A program made the position numbers and the translations under genes. From Jiangella alkaliphila (GTDB lineage: Bacteria > Actinomycetota > Actinomycetes > Jiangellales > Jiangellaceae): DNA of 64,000 nt. Where the stretch lies: positions 3,011,278-3,075,277 of the forward strand of contig NZ_LT629791.1 of assembly GCF_900105925.1 (NCBI RefSeq), written 5' to 3'. How positions within the stretch are numbered: position 1 is the first letter of the stretch; each line of letters begins with the position of its first letter. Below, in pieces: positions 17,695 through 26,272 of the stretch. The notes under the pieces are model-generated. The model saw only the letters and a list, made by a program, of their open reading frames with translations, did not search any database and was not told where the DNA came from.

Positions 17695-20247
17695 TCAACC
17701 CGCCTGGCGATCGCGGTCTTGTGCGCGCAGCGCCCGGTCGAGGTCGGCCAGGCCCTCGACGACCAGCCGGCGGGCGGCGTCGGGCAGCTCGGCTGTCTCG
17801 AGCCAGCCACGCACCGTCGTCGCCGTGGCGGCGTCGGCGAGCAGCCGCGGGAACAGCCCCACGACCACGGCCTGCGCGCTCTCGTTGGTCCGGTCCGCCC
17901 AGACCCGCGGGACGGCGTCGAGGTACGGCTGGACGTACGGGCGCACCAGCTCGCGCTGCTCAGGGTGGGCGAAGCCGCGCACCGTGGCGCTGAGCAGCGC
18001 GTTCGGCAGCGCGTCGGACTCGACGGCGGCCTGCCAGGCGGCCGCCTTGGCCGGGTACGTGGGCACGGCCGCGCGGGCGTACGCGGCCTGCCGCTGCCCG
18101 GTCGCGGTGTTGTCGCGCTCCAGCTCGGCGTCGACGGCGCTCTCGCCGGCCGCGCCCAGCACGACCAGCCGCTGCAGCAGCGTCCACCGCAGGTCGGTGT
18201 CGACCACCAGGCCCGGCAGCACCGACTCGTCGCCGTCGAGCAGCGCCATGATCTCCGCGATGTGCTCGTCGCTGGCCGCGGCCGCCACCCAGGCCCGGGT
18301 GAAGGCGAGCTGACGGTCGCCGCCGGCCTCGGCCGACCCGGCCAGCTGGCGCAGCGCCGCCGCCCAGCGCGACGACAGCGCCGTCCGGTTGGCCGGCCAG
18401 GCGTACAGCTCGATCGCGGCCCGGGCGGAGCTGAGCACGTGCTGCACCACACCCATGGACGTCTCGCGGGCGATGCCGCCGAGCACCAGTTCGACGAACG
18501 AGCTGGCCGACATCTCGGCGTCGCGCAGCATGTCCGTCGCGGCCGTCCAGCACAGCGCCCGCGGCAGCGGGTCGAGCGACCCGATCGAGCGCACCACCGT
18601 CGCCAGCGAGCGGTCGTCGAGGCGCACCTTCGCGAACGTGAGGTCGTCGTCGTTGACCAGCAGCAGGTCGGGCTGGGTCTCGCCGCGCAGCTCGGCGACC
18701 TCGGTGCGCGGGCCGTCGATGTCCAGCTCGACCCGCGTGCGCCGCACCAGTGCGCCGTCGTCGGTGTAGTCGTACAGGCCGATGGCGGCCCGGTGCGACC
18801 GGATGACCGGGTGCTCGGGCGCGGCGGTCTGCTCGACGACCACCGACGTGTAGGTGCCGGCGCTGTCGATGGTGACGGCGGGGCGCAGCGTGTTGACGCC
18901 GGCCGTGCGCAGCCACTGCTCGTTCCACGCCGACAGGTCGCGGCCGCTGGTGCGCTCGAGGTGCCCGAACAGGTCGGTGAGTGAGGTGTTGCCCCACGCG
19001 TGCTCGGCGAAGTAGGCCCGCACGCCCTCGAGGAACGCGTCGCGGCCGACCCACGCGACCAGCTGCTTCAGGACGCTGGCGCCCTTGGCGTAGGTGATGC
19101 CGTCGAAGTTGACCTCGACGTCCTCGAGGTCGCGGATGTCGGCGGAGATCGGGTGCGTCGACGGCAACTGGTCCTGGCGCAGCGCCCACAGCTTCTCGGT
19201 GACGGCGAACGTCGTCCAGCCGTCGGTCCACCGGGTCGCCTCGGCCAGCGACAGTACCGACGCCCAGGTGGCGAACGACTCGTTCAGCCAGAGGTCGTCC
19301 CACCAGCGCATGGTGACGAGGTCGCCGAACCACATGTGCGCCATCTCGTGCAGGATCGTCTCGGCCCGGCGCTCGTAGGCGGCGTCGGTGACGCGGCTGC
19401 GGAAGACGTAGTCCTCGTGGTGGGTGACGGCGCCGGCGTTCTCCATGGCGCCGGCGTTGAACTCGGGCACGAACAGCTGGTCGTACTTCGCGAACGGGTA
19501 GGCCAGCCCGAACACGTCCTCGAAGAAGGCGAAGCCGCGGCTGGTGACGTCGAACAGCTCGGCGGCGTCGAGGTGCTCGGCCAGCGACTTGCGGCAGTAC
19601 AGCCCGAGCGGGATCGTCTTCTCCTTGCCGACGTGCTCCGAGCGCTCGACGTGGTACGGACCGGCCACGATCGCCGTCACGTAGGTCGACAGCTTCGGCG
19701 TCGGCTCGAACGTCCACCGCTTCTTGCCGTGGCTGGCCTTGCCCGCCTTGCCGGGCGCGTTCGACACGACCTCCCAGCTGGACGGCGCGTCGACCAGGAA
19801 GGTCACCTCGGCCTTGAGGTCGGGCTGGTCGAAGCACGCGTAGACGCGGCGGGCGTCGGCCACCTCGAACTGCGAGTAGAGGTAGACCTCGTCGTCGACC
19901 GGGTCGACGAACCGGTGCAGGCCCTCGCCGGTGTTCATGTAGGCGGCGTCGGCGACCACCTTGACCTCGTTCTCGCTGGCCAGGCCGGTGAGCTTGACCC
20001 GGCTGCCGTCGAAGACCTCGGCCGGGTCGAGCGCGTTGCCGTTGAGGACGACCTCGTGCACGGTGGGCGCGATGAGGTCCAGCCAGGTCTCGGCGCCCTC
20101 GGTGGCGGCGAACGTCGCCGTCGTCGTCGACCCGAACGTGGTCTCGCCGGTGGTGAGATCCAGGTGGACGGTGTACCGCACCGACGCGGGGTCGAGGACG
20201 GACGCGCGTTCGCGGGCCTCGTCGCGGGTCAGGTTCGTGCCAGACAT
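17695..20247 (-). CDS. pepN: Aminopeptidase N (M1 family)
   Basis: Protein of 850 residues, the expected size for actinobacterial PepN. The exopeptidase motif GAMEN is at 266-270, the zinc motif is HEMAH with His300, Glu301 and His304, and the third ligand Glu323 lies in LWLNESFA, the canonical 18-residue spacing. It removes N-terminal residues from peptides in the cytoplasm. ATG at 20247 (MSGTNLTRDEARERA) matches the normal family N terminus; the frame remains open further upstream. The gene diverges from the thiol reductase gene across about 125 bp. Confidence 0.95.
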   Translation of the reverse strand: MSGTNLTRDEARERASVLDPASVRYTVHLDLTTGETTFGSTTTATFAATEGAETWLDLIAPTVHEVVLNGNALDPAEVFDGSRVKLTGLASENEVKVVADAAYMNTGEGLHRFVDPVDDEVYLYSQFEVADARRVYACFDQPDLKAEVTFLVDAPSSWEVVSNAPGKAGKASHGKKRWTFEPTPKLSTYVTAIVAGPYHVERSEHVGKEKTIPLGLYCRKSLAEHLDAAELFDVTSRGFAFFEDVFGLAYPFAKYDQLFVPEFNAGAMENAGAVTHHEDYVFRSRVTDAAYERRAETILHEMAHMWFGDLVTMRWWDDLWLNESFATWASVLSLAEATRWTDGWTTFAVTEKLWALRQDQLPSTHPISADIRDLEDVEVNFDGITYAKGASVLKQLVAWVGRDAFLEGVRAYFAEHAWGNTSLTDLFGHLERTSGRDLSAWNEQWLRTAGVNTLRPAVTIDSAGTYTSVVVEQTAAPEHPVIRSHRAAIGLYDYTDDGALVRRTRVELDIDGPRTEVAELRGETQPDLLLVNDDDLTFAKVRLDDRSLATVVRSIGSLDPLPRALCWTAATDMLRDAEMSASSFVELVLGGIARETSMGVVQHVLSSARAAIELYAWPANRTALSSRWAAALRQLAGSAEAGGDRQLAFTRAWVAAAASDEHIAEIMALLDGDESVLPGLVVDTDLRWTLLQRLVVLGAAGESAVDAELERDNTATGQRQAAYARAAVPTYPAKAAAWQAAVESDALPNALLSATVRGFAHPEQRELVRPYVQPYLDAVPRVWADRTNESAQAVVVGLFPRLLADAATATTVRGWLETAELPDAARRLVVEGLADLDRALRAQDRDRQAG

Positions 20248-20372
20248 GGCGTCGATCCTGGCAGAACATCCGTCTTCGCGCTGGCCGTGAGCCCTGGGAA
20301 TCGATCGTGTCAGCGCGCGGTTGGCCATTTCGAGACCTCTTTGACGTGTCAACTGTGATGAAGGGCAACCGC

Positions 20373-20981
20373 ATGAGCGAGACCACTCACGTCGACTTCT
20401 GGTTCGACCCGATCTGCCCGTGGGCGTGGATGACGTCGCGCTGGATGATGGAGGTCGAGCGGGTCCGGCCGGTGGAGGTCACCTGGCACGTCATGTCGCT
20501 GTCGTACCTCAACGCCGAGCGCGACCTCGGCGAGAAGTACAACCGCCTCATGGCCGACAGCTGGGGCCCGGTGCGCGTCGTCACGGCCGCGAAGCATCTG
20601 CACGGCCAGGAATGGGTGAAGCCGCTGTACGACGCCCTCGGCACCCGGTTCCACCCGGGCCACGAGCGCGACCGCGGCAAGGTCATCGCCGCCGCCCTCG
20701 AGGAGGTCGGGCTGCCGGCGTCGCTGGCCGCGTACGCCGACACCGACGAGTTCGACGCCGCGCTGAAGGAGAGCCACCACGCCGGCATGGACCAGGTCGG
20801 CACCGAGGTCGGCACGCCGGTCATCGCGGTCGAGGGCTACGCGTTCTTCGGCCCGGTGCTGGCGCCGGCGCCGAAGGGCGACGAGGCGGGTCGAGTATGG
20901 GACGGCGTGCGGGCGCTGGCCTCGTACGACGGCTTCTTCGAGCTCAAGCGGACCCGTACCCGCGAGCCCGTCTTCGACTGA
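20373..20981 (+). CDS. DsbA-family, Rv2466c-type thiol reductase with CPWA active site
   Basis: Protein of 202 residues closely following the pattern of Mycobacterium tuberculosis Rv2466c, a mycothiol-dependent nitroreductase: DFWFDPICPWAW at the N terminus, a WGPVRV helix, SHHAGMDQVGTEVGTP before the cis-Pro, and a FFELKRTRT C terminus. The active site is Cys15-Pro-Trp-Ala18, whereas Rv2466c has CPWC, so the resolving cysteine is absent and a monothiol mechanism using mycothiol is likely. ATG at 20373 is chosen over an upstream ATG at 20358 because the first codons match the family start. Divergent from pepN; rpiB follows after 26 bp. Confidence 0.85.
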   Translation: MSETTHVDFWFDPICPWAWMTSRWMMEVERVRPVEVTWHVMSLSYLNAERDLGEKYNRLMADSWGPVRVVTAAKHLHGQEWVKPLYDALGTRFHPGHERDRGKVIAAALEEVGLPASLAAYADTDEFDAALKESHHAGMDQVGTEVGTPVIAVEGYAFFGPVLAPAPKGDEAGRVWDGVRALASYDGFFELKRTRTREPVFD

Positions 20982-21007
20982 GCCGGCCATACGGCAGACT
21001 GACGGCC

Positions 21008-21487
21008 ATGCGCGTCCACGTCGGCTCCGACCATGCCGGATACGAAGTCAAGAACCGCCTCGTCGAGGTGCTCCGCGACGGCGGCCACGAGATCGTCGAC
21101 CACGGCCCGTTCGTCTACGACGAGCTCGACGACTACCCGACGTTCTGCCTGCGGGCCGGCGAGGGCGTCGCGGCCGACCCGGACAGCCTCGGCGTCGTCA
21201 TCGGCGGCTCCGGCAACGGCGAGCAGATCGCCGCGAACAAGGTCGAGGGCATCCGGTCCGCGCTGGCGTGGTCCGAGGAGACCGCGCGGCTGGCCCGTGA
21301 GCACAACGACGCCCGCGTGCTGGCCGTCGGCGCCCGCATGCACCCGTTCGAGGACGTCGCGGCATTCGTGCAGACGTTCCTCGAGACGCCGTTCTCCGGC
21401 AGCGAGCGGCACGCCCGCCGCATCGCGATGCTCAGCCGTTACGAGGTGGACGGCGAGCTTCCTCCGCTGCCGGCGCCGGCCGACTAG
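21008..21487 (+). CDS. rpiB: Ribose-5-phosphate isomerase B
   Basis: Protein of 159 residues with the RpiB signature SDHAGYEVK at its start and GGSGNGEQIAANKVEGIRSA in the middle. As in the M. tuberculosis enzyme, the catalytic Cys of E. coli RpiB is replaced and the Glu of the NGEQ segment is the likely base. It interconverts ribose 5-phosphate and ribulose 5-phosphate in the pentose phosphate pathway. ATG at 21008 lies 26 bp after the thiol reductase, so the two are probably co-transcribed. Its 3' end overlaps a possible small antisense gene by 56 bp. Confidence 0.93.
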   Translation: MRVHVGSDHAGYEVKNRLVEVLRDGGHEIVDHGPFVYDELDDYPTFCLRAGEGVAADPDSLGVVIGGSGNGEQIAANKVEGIRSALAWSEETARLAREHNDARVLAVGARMHPFEDVAAFVQTFLETPFSGSERHARRIAMLSRYEVDGELPPLPAPAD

Positions 21488-21650
21488 AACGCGGCGGCAG
21501 CGGCGACTTCCCGATCCGCTCCAGCGCGGCGGCGACGTCGCCCGGGCTCGGCCGCGACACGTCCCGGGCCCGCAGCGCCCGCGACACGCCGACCTGGGAG
21601 CGCCGGTCGACCTGGTCGAGCTTGCGGACGCCCTTCTCGCGATCGTTCAT
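21432..21650 (-). CDS. Possible small basic protein divergent from the Nei-like gene
   Basis: A 72-residue frame beginning MNDREKGVRKLDQVDRR and containing VSRPSPGDVAAALERIGKS. It reads as a soluble, charged, helical protein followed by a Pro/Arg-rich tail. The composition looks more protein-like than the surrounding antisense frames, and it fills the 176-bp gap between rpiB and the DNA glycosylase. Its ATG is 13 bp from the divergent glycosylase GTG. Against it: no ribosome-binding site is visible, and the last 56 bp overlap rpiB. No function is recognised. Confidence 0.4.
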   Translation of the reverse strand: MNDREKGVRKLDQVDRRSQVGVSRALRARDVSRPSPGDVAAALERIGKSPLPPRSSRPAPAAEEARRPPRNG

Positions 21651-21663
21651 AGAAAGGACGGTA

Positions 21664-22473
21664 GTGCCCGAAGGCCACACGATCCACCGTCTGGCCGGTG
21701 AGCTGTCCAGTGCGTTCGGCGGCCGGGTGGTCGAGGTGTCCAGTCCGCAGGGGCGGTTCGCCGCCGGCGCCGCCGTCGTGTCCGGGTCGCGGCTGGAGCG
21801 GGCCGAGGCGCACGGGAAGCACCTGTTCATCGGGTTCGCCGGGCGGCGGTGGGTGCACGTCCACCTCGGGTTGTACGGGAAGTTCGACGTCGTGGGCGCA
21901 CCGGCGCCGGACGGGCCGGTCCGCGGTGAGGTGCGGCTGCGGCTGACGACCGCCGGCGCGCACGCCGACCTGCGCGGGCCGACCCGCTGCGAGGTGGTCG
22001 CCGACGCCGACAAGGCCGCCGTCGAGGCCCGGCTCGGCCCGGACCCGCTGCGCGGTGACGACCCGGAGGCGGCGCTGGCCCGGATCGGGCGCAGCCGGGC
22101 GCCGGTCGGTGTGCTGCTCATGGACCAGGCGGTCGTCGCGGGCGTCGGCAACGTGTACCGCGCCGAGTCGCTGTTCCGGGCCGGTGTCGACCCCGCGCGG
22201 CCCGGCTCGTCGGTGCCGCCGCGGACCCTGCGGGAGATCTGGTCCGACCTGGTGGCGTTGATGGCGCTCGGCGTGCAGACCGGCCGGATCGACACCGTCC
22301 GGCCCGAGCACGAGCCCGAGGCCATGGGCCGTCCGCCGCGAGTCGACGACCACGGCGGCGAGGTGTACGTCTACCGGCGCGCGGGGCAGCCGTGCCTGGT
22401 CTGCGGCAGGCCCGTCGCGGCCGGAAGAGCGGCGGCCAGAAACCTGTTCTGGTGCCCGAACTGCCAGCATTGA
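21664..22473 (+). CDS. nei: Fpg/Nei family DNA glycosylase
   Basis: Protein of 269 residues beginning (fMet)PEGHTIH. After Met removal, Pro2 is the nucleophile and Glu3 the acid used to excise oxidised bases and nick the abasic site; PEGHTI is the Nei rather than the MutM form. The helix-two-turn-helix lies around MDQAVVAGVGNVYRAE. A C-terminal zinc finger pairs CLVC with CPNC. The GTG start has AGAAAGGA upstream. It probably guards against oxidised pyrimidines. Confidence 0.9.
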   Translation: MPEGHTIHRLAGELSSAFGGRVVEVSSPQGRFAAGAAVVSGSRLERAEAHGKHLFIGFAGRRWVHVHLGLYGKFDVVGAPAPDGPVRGEVRLRLTTAGAHADLRGPTRCEVVADADKAAVEARLGPDPLRGDDPEAALARIGRSRAPVGVLLMDQAVVAGVGNVYRAESLFRAGVDPARPGSSVPPRTLREIWSDLVALMALGVQTGRIDTVRPEHEPEAMGRPPRVDDHGGEVYVYRRAGQPCLVCGRPVAAGRAAARNLFWCPNCQH

Positions 22474-22538
22474 CGGGCCGTCGCGGGCAATTCTGTGTGA
22501 TCTTCCTCCCACGCTCTCTTTGCCGCTAGGGTCCTCGT

Positions 22539-23645
22539 GTGACGACCCGATCGGCTGGCCTGCTCGGGCTGGCGGGGGCGTTCTTCGGCGGGCGTCCCGC
22601 CAGCGCGTTGACGCGGCGTCTGATCCGCGAGCCGGTCGTCATGGCCGTCCTGCTGGCCGCCACCCTGCTGCTCGGGCTGTCGATGGTGCAGTGGGAGTCG
22701 ATCGTGCCGGCCATCGCGCTGGTGCTGCCGCTGCTGTTCGGCGGGTTGTTCGTGCAGCCGCGGGCGCTGGCCTGGCTGGTCGGCACCGTGGGGTTCTGCC
22801 TCATCGCCGGCGGCATCGTCATCGGGGGCGGGCAGACCTTCGCCGCCGTCACCGTCGTCGTCGGGATCACCGCGATCGTGTCGCTCGGCCTGGCGCGGTC
22901 GCGGGCGCGGCTCGGGCTGCAGGGCACCATGGGCGAGTCGATGCTCGTCGACCTGCGCGACCGCCTGGCCGCCCAGGGCCGGATGCCGCCGCTGGGGCGC
23001 GGCTGGCAGGTCGAGCTGAAGCACCATGCCGCCGAGCGGTCCAGCTTCTCCGGCGACTTCGCCGTCGCCTCCCGGTCCACCGACGGCCGCGTGCTGGAGC
23101 TCGCGCTGGTCGACGTGTCCGGCAAGGGCCACAACGCCGGGACGCGCGCGCTGCTGCTGTCCGGCGCGTTCGGCGGGCTGCTCGGCTCGCTGCCGCAGGA
23201 CCAGTTCCTGCCCGCCGCCAACGCCTACCTGCTGCGGCAGCGCTGGCCCGAGGGGTTCGCGACCGCCGTCCATCTCGTCGTCGACCTCACCACCGGTGAG
23301 TACGAGGTCCGCTCGGCCGGCCATCCGCCCGCGATCCACTTCCACGCCGGATCCGGCCGCTGGGCCACCCTCGACACCGAGGGTGGCCTGCTCGGCGTCT
23401 ACGAGCAGAAACACTACGAGCCCGTCACCGGGCGCATGCGGCCCGGTGACGCGCTCATGCTCTACACCGACGGGCTGGTCGAGGCGCCGCGGCGGGACCT
23501 GTCCGACGGCATCGACAAACTGCAGGGCGAGGCCGAGCGGCTGGTGGCGCACGGCTTCGACGGCGGCGCGCAGAAGCTCATCAACGCCGTCGCCTCCTCC
23601 GATGCCGACGACCGCGCCCTGCTGCTGTTGTGGCGGACGCTCTAG
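22539..23645 (+). CDS. Membrane-anchored PP2C/SpoIIE-type serine phosphatase
   Basis: Protein of 368 residues. Four or five transmembrane helices occupy about residues 30-130 (VVMAVLLAATLLLGL, SIVPAIALVLPLLFGG, WLVGTVGFCLIAGGIVI, AVTVVVGITAIVSLG). The cytoplasmic phosphatase domain follows, with metal-binding motifs GDFAVAS, LVDVSGKGHNAG and YTDGLVEA. Such proteins dephosphorylate anti-sigma-factor antagonists in partner-switching stress pathways; no partner gene lies next to it. GTG start at 22539. Its TAG stop shares the bases CTAG with the stop of the convergent RidA gene. Confidence 0.85.
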   Translation: MTTRSAGLLGLAGAFFGGRPASALTRRLIREPVVMAVLLAATLLLGLSMVQWESIVPAIALVLPLLFGGLFVQPRALAWLVGTVGFCLIAGGIVIGGGQTFAAVTVVVGITAIVSLGLARSRARLGLQGTMGESMLVDLRDRLAAQGRMPPLGRGWQVELKHHAAERSSFSGDFAVASRSTDGRVLELALVDVSGKGHNAGTRALLLSGAFGGLLGSLPQDQFLPAANAYLLRQRWPEGFATAVHLVVDLTTGEYEVRSAGHPPAIHFHAGSGRWATLDTEGGLLGVYEQKHYEPVTGRMRPGDALMLYTDGLVEAPRRDLSDGIDKLQGEAERLVAHGFDGGAQKLINAVASSDADDRALLLLWRTL

Positions 23646-24289
23646 CGCTTGGTGTAGGCGGCCACGACCTCGATCTCGACCAGCCAGCCGGTAACCGGCA
23701 GCGTGTCGACCTCGAGGTTCGTACGCGACGGCCGGGTGGCGTTGGCGAACTGGACCGGCGCGTAGGCGGGGATCACCTCGCCCGTCACCCGGTTCACGTT
23801 GGCCACCCACTTCCGGTACGCGCGGTTCCAGCCGTTGTAGTCGGCCCGCTCGGCGCCGGGCGGGGCCTCCAGGTAGATCCGCATGCTGATGATGTCGGCG
23901 AGCGTGAGGCCCTGTGACTCCAGGTTCTCCTTGATGCGGGCCATCGCGTTCATGCCCTGCGCCTCGGTGACGGTGACGCCGGCGGGCAGTACCCCGCCGG
24001 GGAACTGGGCCGGGTCGATGTAGCGCTCGGGCGTCCCGGCCGGTGCGGCCGTGTTGAGCGCGCCCGGGCCGATGCCGCTGGAGAAGTAGAGCGGCACCTG
24101 GTTGCCGACGGCGACGCCGTTGGCGATGAACGGGTCCGGTGCCTGGGCGGGCGCGGCGATGTTGAACCGCACCTCCTGCGGCCGGGGCGCGCCGATGCCG
24201 GTGACGGCGACGACGCTGCCGGTGATCGCGAGCGTGGTCAGGCTGGACACGACGGCGACGACGGTCAGCCGGCGGGTGGGCTTGCGCAT
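23642..24289 (-). CDS. Exported RidA/YjgF family protein
   Basis: Protein of 215 residues. An N-terminal signal or anchor (RRLTVVAVVSSLTTLAITGSVVAV) is followed by a RidA domain with GNQVPLYFSSGIGPG, NAMARIKENLESQGLTLADI and the C-terminal RTNLEV segment. That Arg aligns with the catalytic Arg of active RidA imine hydrolases. RidA normally hydrolyses reactive 2-imino acids to keto acids in the cytoplasm, so an exported copy is unusual. It starts 13 bp after the stop of the exported flavin oxidase, whose product is an imine, so it probably completes the deamination outside the membrane. An AGGGAGA site precedes the ATG. Confidence 0.85.
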   Translation of the reverse strand: MRKPTRRLTVVAVVSSLTTLAITGSVVAVTGIGAPRPQEVRFNIAAPAQAPDPFIANGVAVGNQVPLYFSSGIGPGALNTAAPAGTPERYIDPAQFPGGVLPAGVTVTEAQGMNAMARIKENLESQGLTLADIISMRIYLEAPPGAERADYNGWNRAYRKWVANVNRVTGEVIPAYAPVQFANATRPSRTNLEVDTLPVTGWLVEIEVVAAYTKR

Positions 24290-24302
24290 GGGTTCTCCCT
24301 GG

Positions 24303-25925
24303 TCAGGCCGCGGTGGCGGCGACGCGCTCGTGCAGGGCGGTGACGGTCAGGCGGGCGGACTCGAACGCGCCGGCCTGCCAGGCGGTGAGGTAGCTGAGGT
24401 GGTCGCCGGCGAAGTAGGTCCGGCCGTCCGGGCGCAGCAGGAGGTCGTACGCGGCGCCGCGTCCGCCCGGCCAGTTCACCCAGCCGCCGAGGCTGTACGG
24501 CTCCTTCGGCCAGGCGATGGAGAACGAGGTCTCCAGCTCGTCGCGGTACTTCGCGCCGTGGATCTTCACGCCCTGCTCGACCGCGCGGGCGGCCCGGTCC
24601 GGCACCGTCAGGCCGCTGTACGAGCCGGAGTAGTAGCCGACGACGACGCCCTTGCGGCTCAGGAACCCCGACGACGGATACCAGATGCCTGAGATGTCCA
24701 TGTTCGTCGCGGTGATGCCGCCGAAGATCTTGTCGTCCTCCTCCCACCAGCGGCGGCCGTACTGCAGGCCGATCTTCCCGGTGTTCGCGCCGGTCGGGAC
24801 GGCCAGCGCGTCCTTCGTCGCCTGGGCGAAGTTGTTCGGGATGTTCGTCAGCACCATCGGCGGGATGGTGTTGACGCAGTAGTCGGCATCGATGGTGCGG
24901 GTCCGGCCGTTGTGGCGGTAGCTGACGCGCACGCCGTCGGGCCGGTTGTCGATCTGCGTGACCGGCGCGTTGTAGGTGATGCGCCGCTTACCGCCGACGG
25001 CCGCCGCGAGAGCGGCGGAGATGCGGTCCATGCCGCCTACTGGCTGCCACATCATCATCGCCTGGTCCCAGCCGAACTCGAACGCGAACCGGGTGCCGAA
25101 CTGGCTCTGCAGGATCGCCGACATCGACGGCGGAGTGCCCACCACGCCCGCGTCGTGGCCCGCGCCCGGCGCGTCCACGTACCCGCGGCGGCCGTTGCCG
25201 GCGTAGCGGCCGCCGGTCAGGCCGCCGAGGCTGTTCGCCAGCGCCACCAGCCGCTCGGCGTCGTCGGCGCTGAGGACGGTGTCCAGTGCACCCTGGTCGG
25301 CCGCCTGGGCGAGCAGCTCGGAGATGTACCCGTACACGTCGGCCTTCGCCTGCCGGTGGGTGACCGCGGTGCCGGCCAGCTCGCCGTAGTTAGTGGTGCT
25401 CGTGTTCTCGTGGTAGTAGAGGCTCTCCGCGTTCGCGTTGACCAGTGCCTCGATCGGAACGCCCAGCTCACGGCAGTAGTCGAGCGTCACGTGGTGGTTC
25501 GGGATGCGGGCCGGACCGGCGTTGAAGTACAGGCCGTCGTCGAACCGGCACGTCTGCGTCACGCCGTCGGTGTCGGTGAGCTTGTCGCCGCGCCTGATCG
25601 TCTTCGCCCGGCCGCCGGGCCGGTCGCGCGCCTCCAGGACGGTGCAGTCGTAGCCGGCCTTGCCCAGCTCGTACGCCGCGGCCAGCCCGGCGCTGCCCGC
25701 GCCCAGGATGACCACGTTCGTGCCCCTGGCGCGGGCCGAGTCGGGCAGATCGGCCGCCCGCGGCGGCGCGAAGTCCGGGGTCGCCGTGGCGGCGTCGGCG
25801 GGCGAGGCGAACAAGCCCAGGGCCTCCATGCTGCCGTACAGCGCCGAGGCGCCGCCGACGGCGCCGACGCGGGTGAGGAAGCTGCGCCTGGTGTGTGCGT
25901 GTGGTGTACCGGCGGTGGTGGTCAC
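24303..25925 (-). CDS. Tat-exported flavin monoamine/L-amino-acid oxidase
   Basis: Protein of 540 residues. The Tat signal (TRRSFLTRVGAVGG) ends near SPADAATA. The FAD dinucleotide motif is VVILGAGSAGLAAAYELG with the GG-doublet RPGGRAKTI, and the C-terminal FAD segment is GRTYFAGDHLSYLTAWQAGAFESA. The fold oxidises an amine or alpha-amino acid to an imine, releasing hydrogen peroxide. GTG at 25925 has a strong AGGAGG site 7 bp upstream. It forms a two-gene operon with an exported RidA. Export is via Tat because FAD is inserted before transport. Substrate class (amino acid or amine) is not resolved by sequence. Confidence 0.9.
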   Translation of the reverse strand: MTTTAGTPHAHTRRSFLTRVGAVGGASALYGSMEALGLFASPADAATATPDFAPPRAADLPDSARARGTNVVILGAGSAGLAAAYELGKAGYDCTVLEARDRPGGRAKTIRRGDKLTDTDGVTQTCRFDDGLYFNAGPARIPNHHVTLDYCRELGVPIEALVNANAESLYYHENTSTTNYGELAGTAVTHRQAKADVYGYISELLAQAADQGALDTVLSADDAERLVALANSLGGLTGGRYAGNGRRGYVDAPGAGHDAGVVGTPPSMSAILQSQFGTRFAFEFGWDQAMMMWQPVGGMDRISAALAAAVGGKRRITYNAPVTQIDNRPDGVRVSYRHNGRTRTIDADYCVNTIPPMVLTNIPNNFAQATKDALAVPTGANTGKIGLQYGRRWWEEDDKIFGGITATNMDISGIWYPSSGFLSRKGVVVGYYSGSYSGLTVPDRAARAVEQGVKIHGAKYRDELETSFSIAWPKEPYSLGGWVNWPGGRGAAYDLLLRPDGRTYFAGDHLSYLTAWQAGAFESARLTVTALHERVAATAA

Positions 25926-26272
25926 GACTGGCCTCCTTGTCGGTGCGCCCGGGCGGGGGTGCCGGGCGCAGAGGCAGTCTTGGTAATGGGGGTTATGTCC
26001 GGATTTCGGCAGAGTTAGGGCAAGATCACTGGGTGCTCACCGTGTGACGGTGGTGCGCTCGGGCCGACTGAATGAGTGGGTCCGATTGATCTTCTCCGTA
26101 CCCCGAAGAGGCCCAGAACGCGAGCCTCGCCATCGAAGACGGCCGTGCCTGTCGACGTCGGCGCCCACGCCGGACCAGGACACCGCCGTCGCGCCGCACG
26201 CCCAGGACGCCAGCCGTCGCCGCACCCCTGGCGATCGAGGCCGGATGGTCGCAGGCGCACCCGGCGCTCCGC
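25926..26272. other. 347-bp intergenic region without a convincing gene
   Basis: The region separates the oxidase (start at 25925) from the end of the TetR gene (26273); both genes are on the minus strand. It must hold the oxidase-RidA promoter close to 25930-26050. Three short open frames cross it on both strands, but they are Arg/Pro-rich, lack ribosome-binding sites and match no family I know. I see no clear hairpin or operator. Confidence 0.5.
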
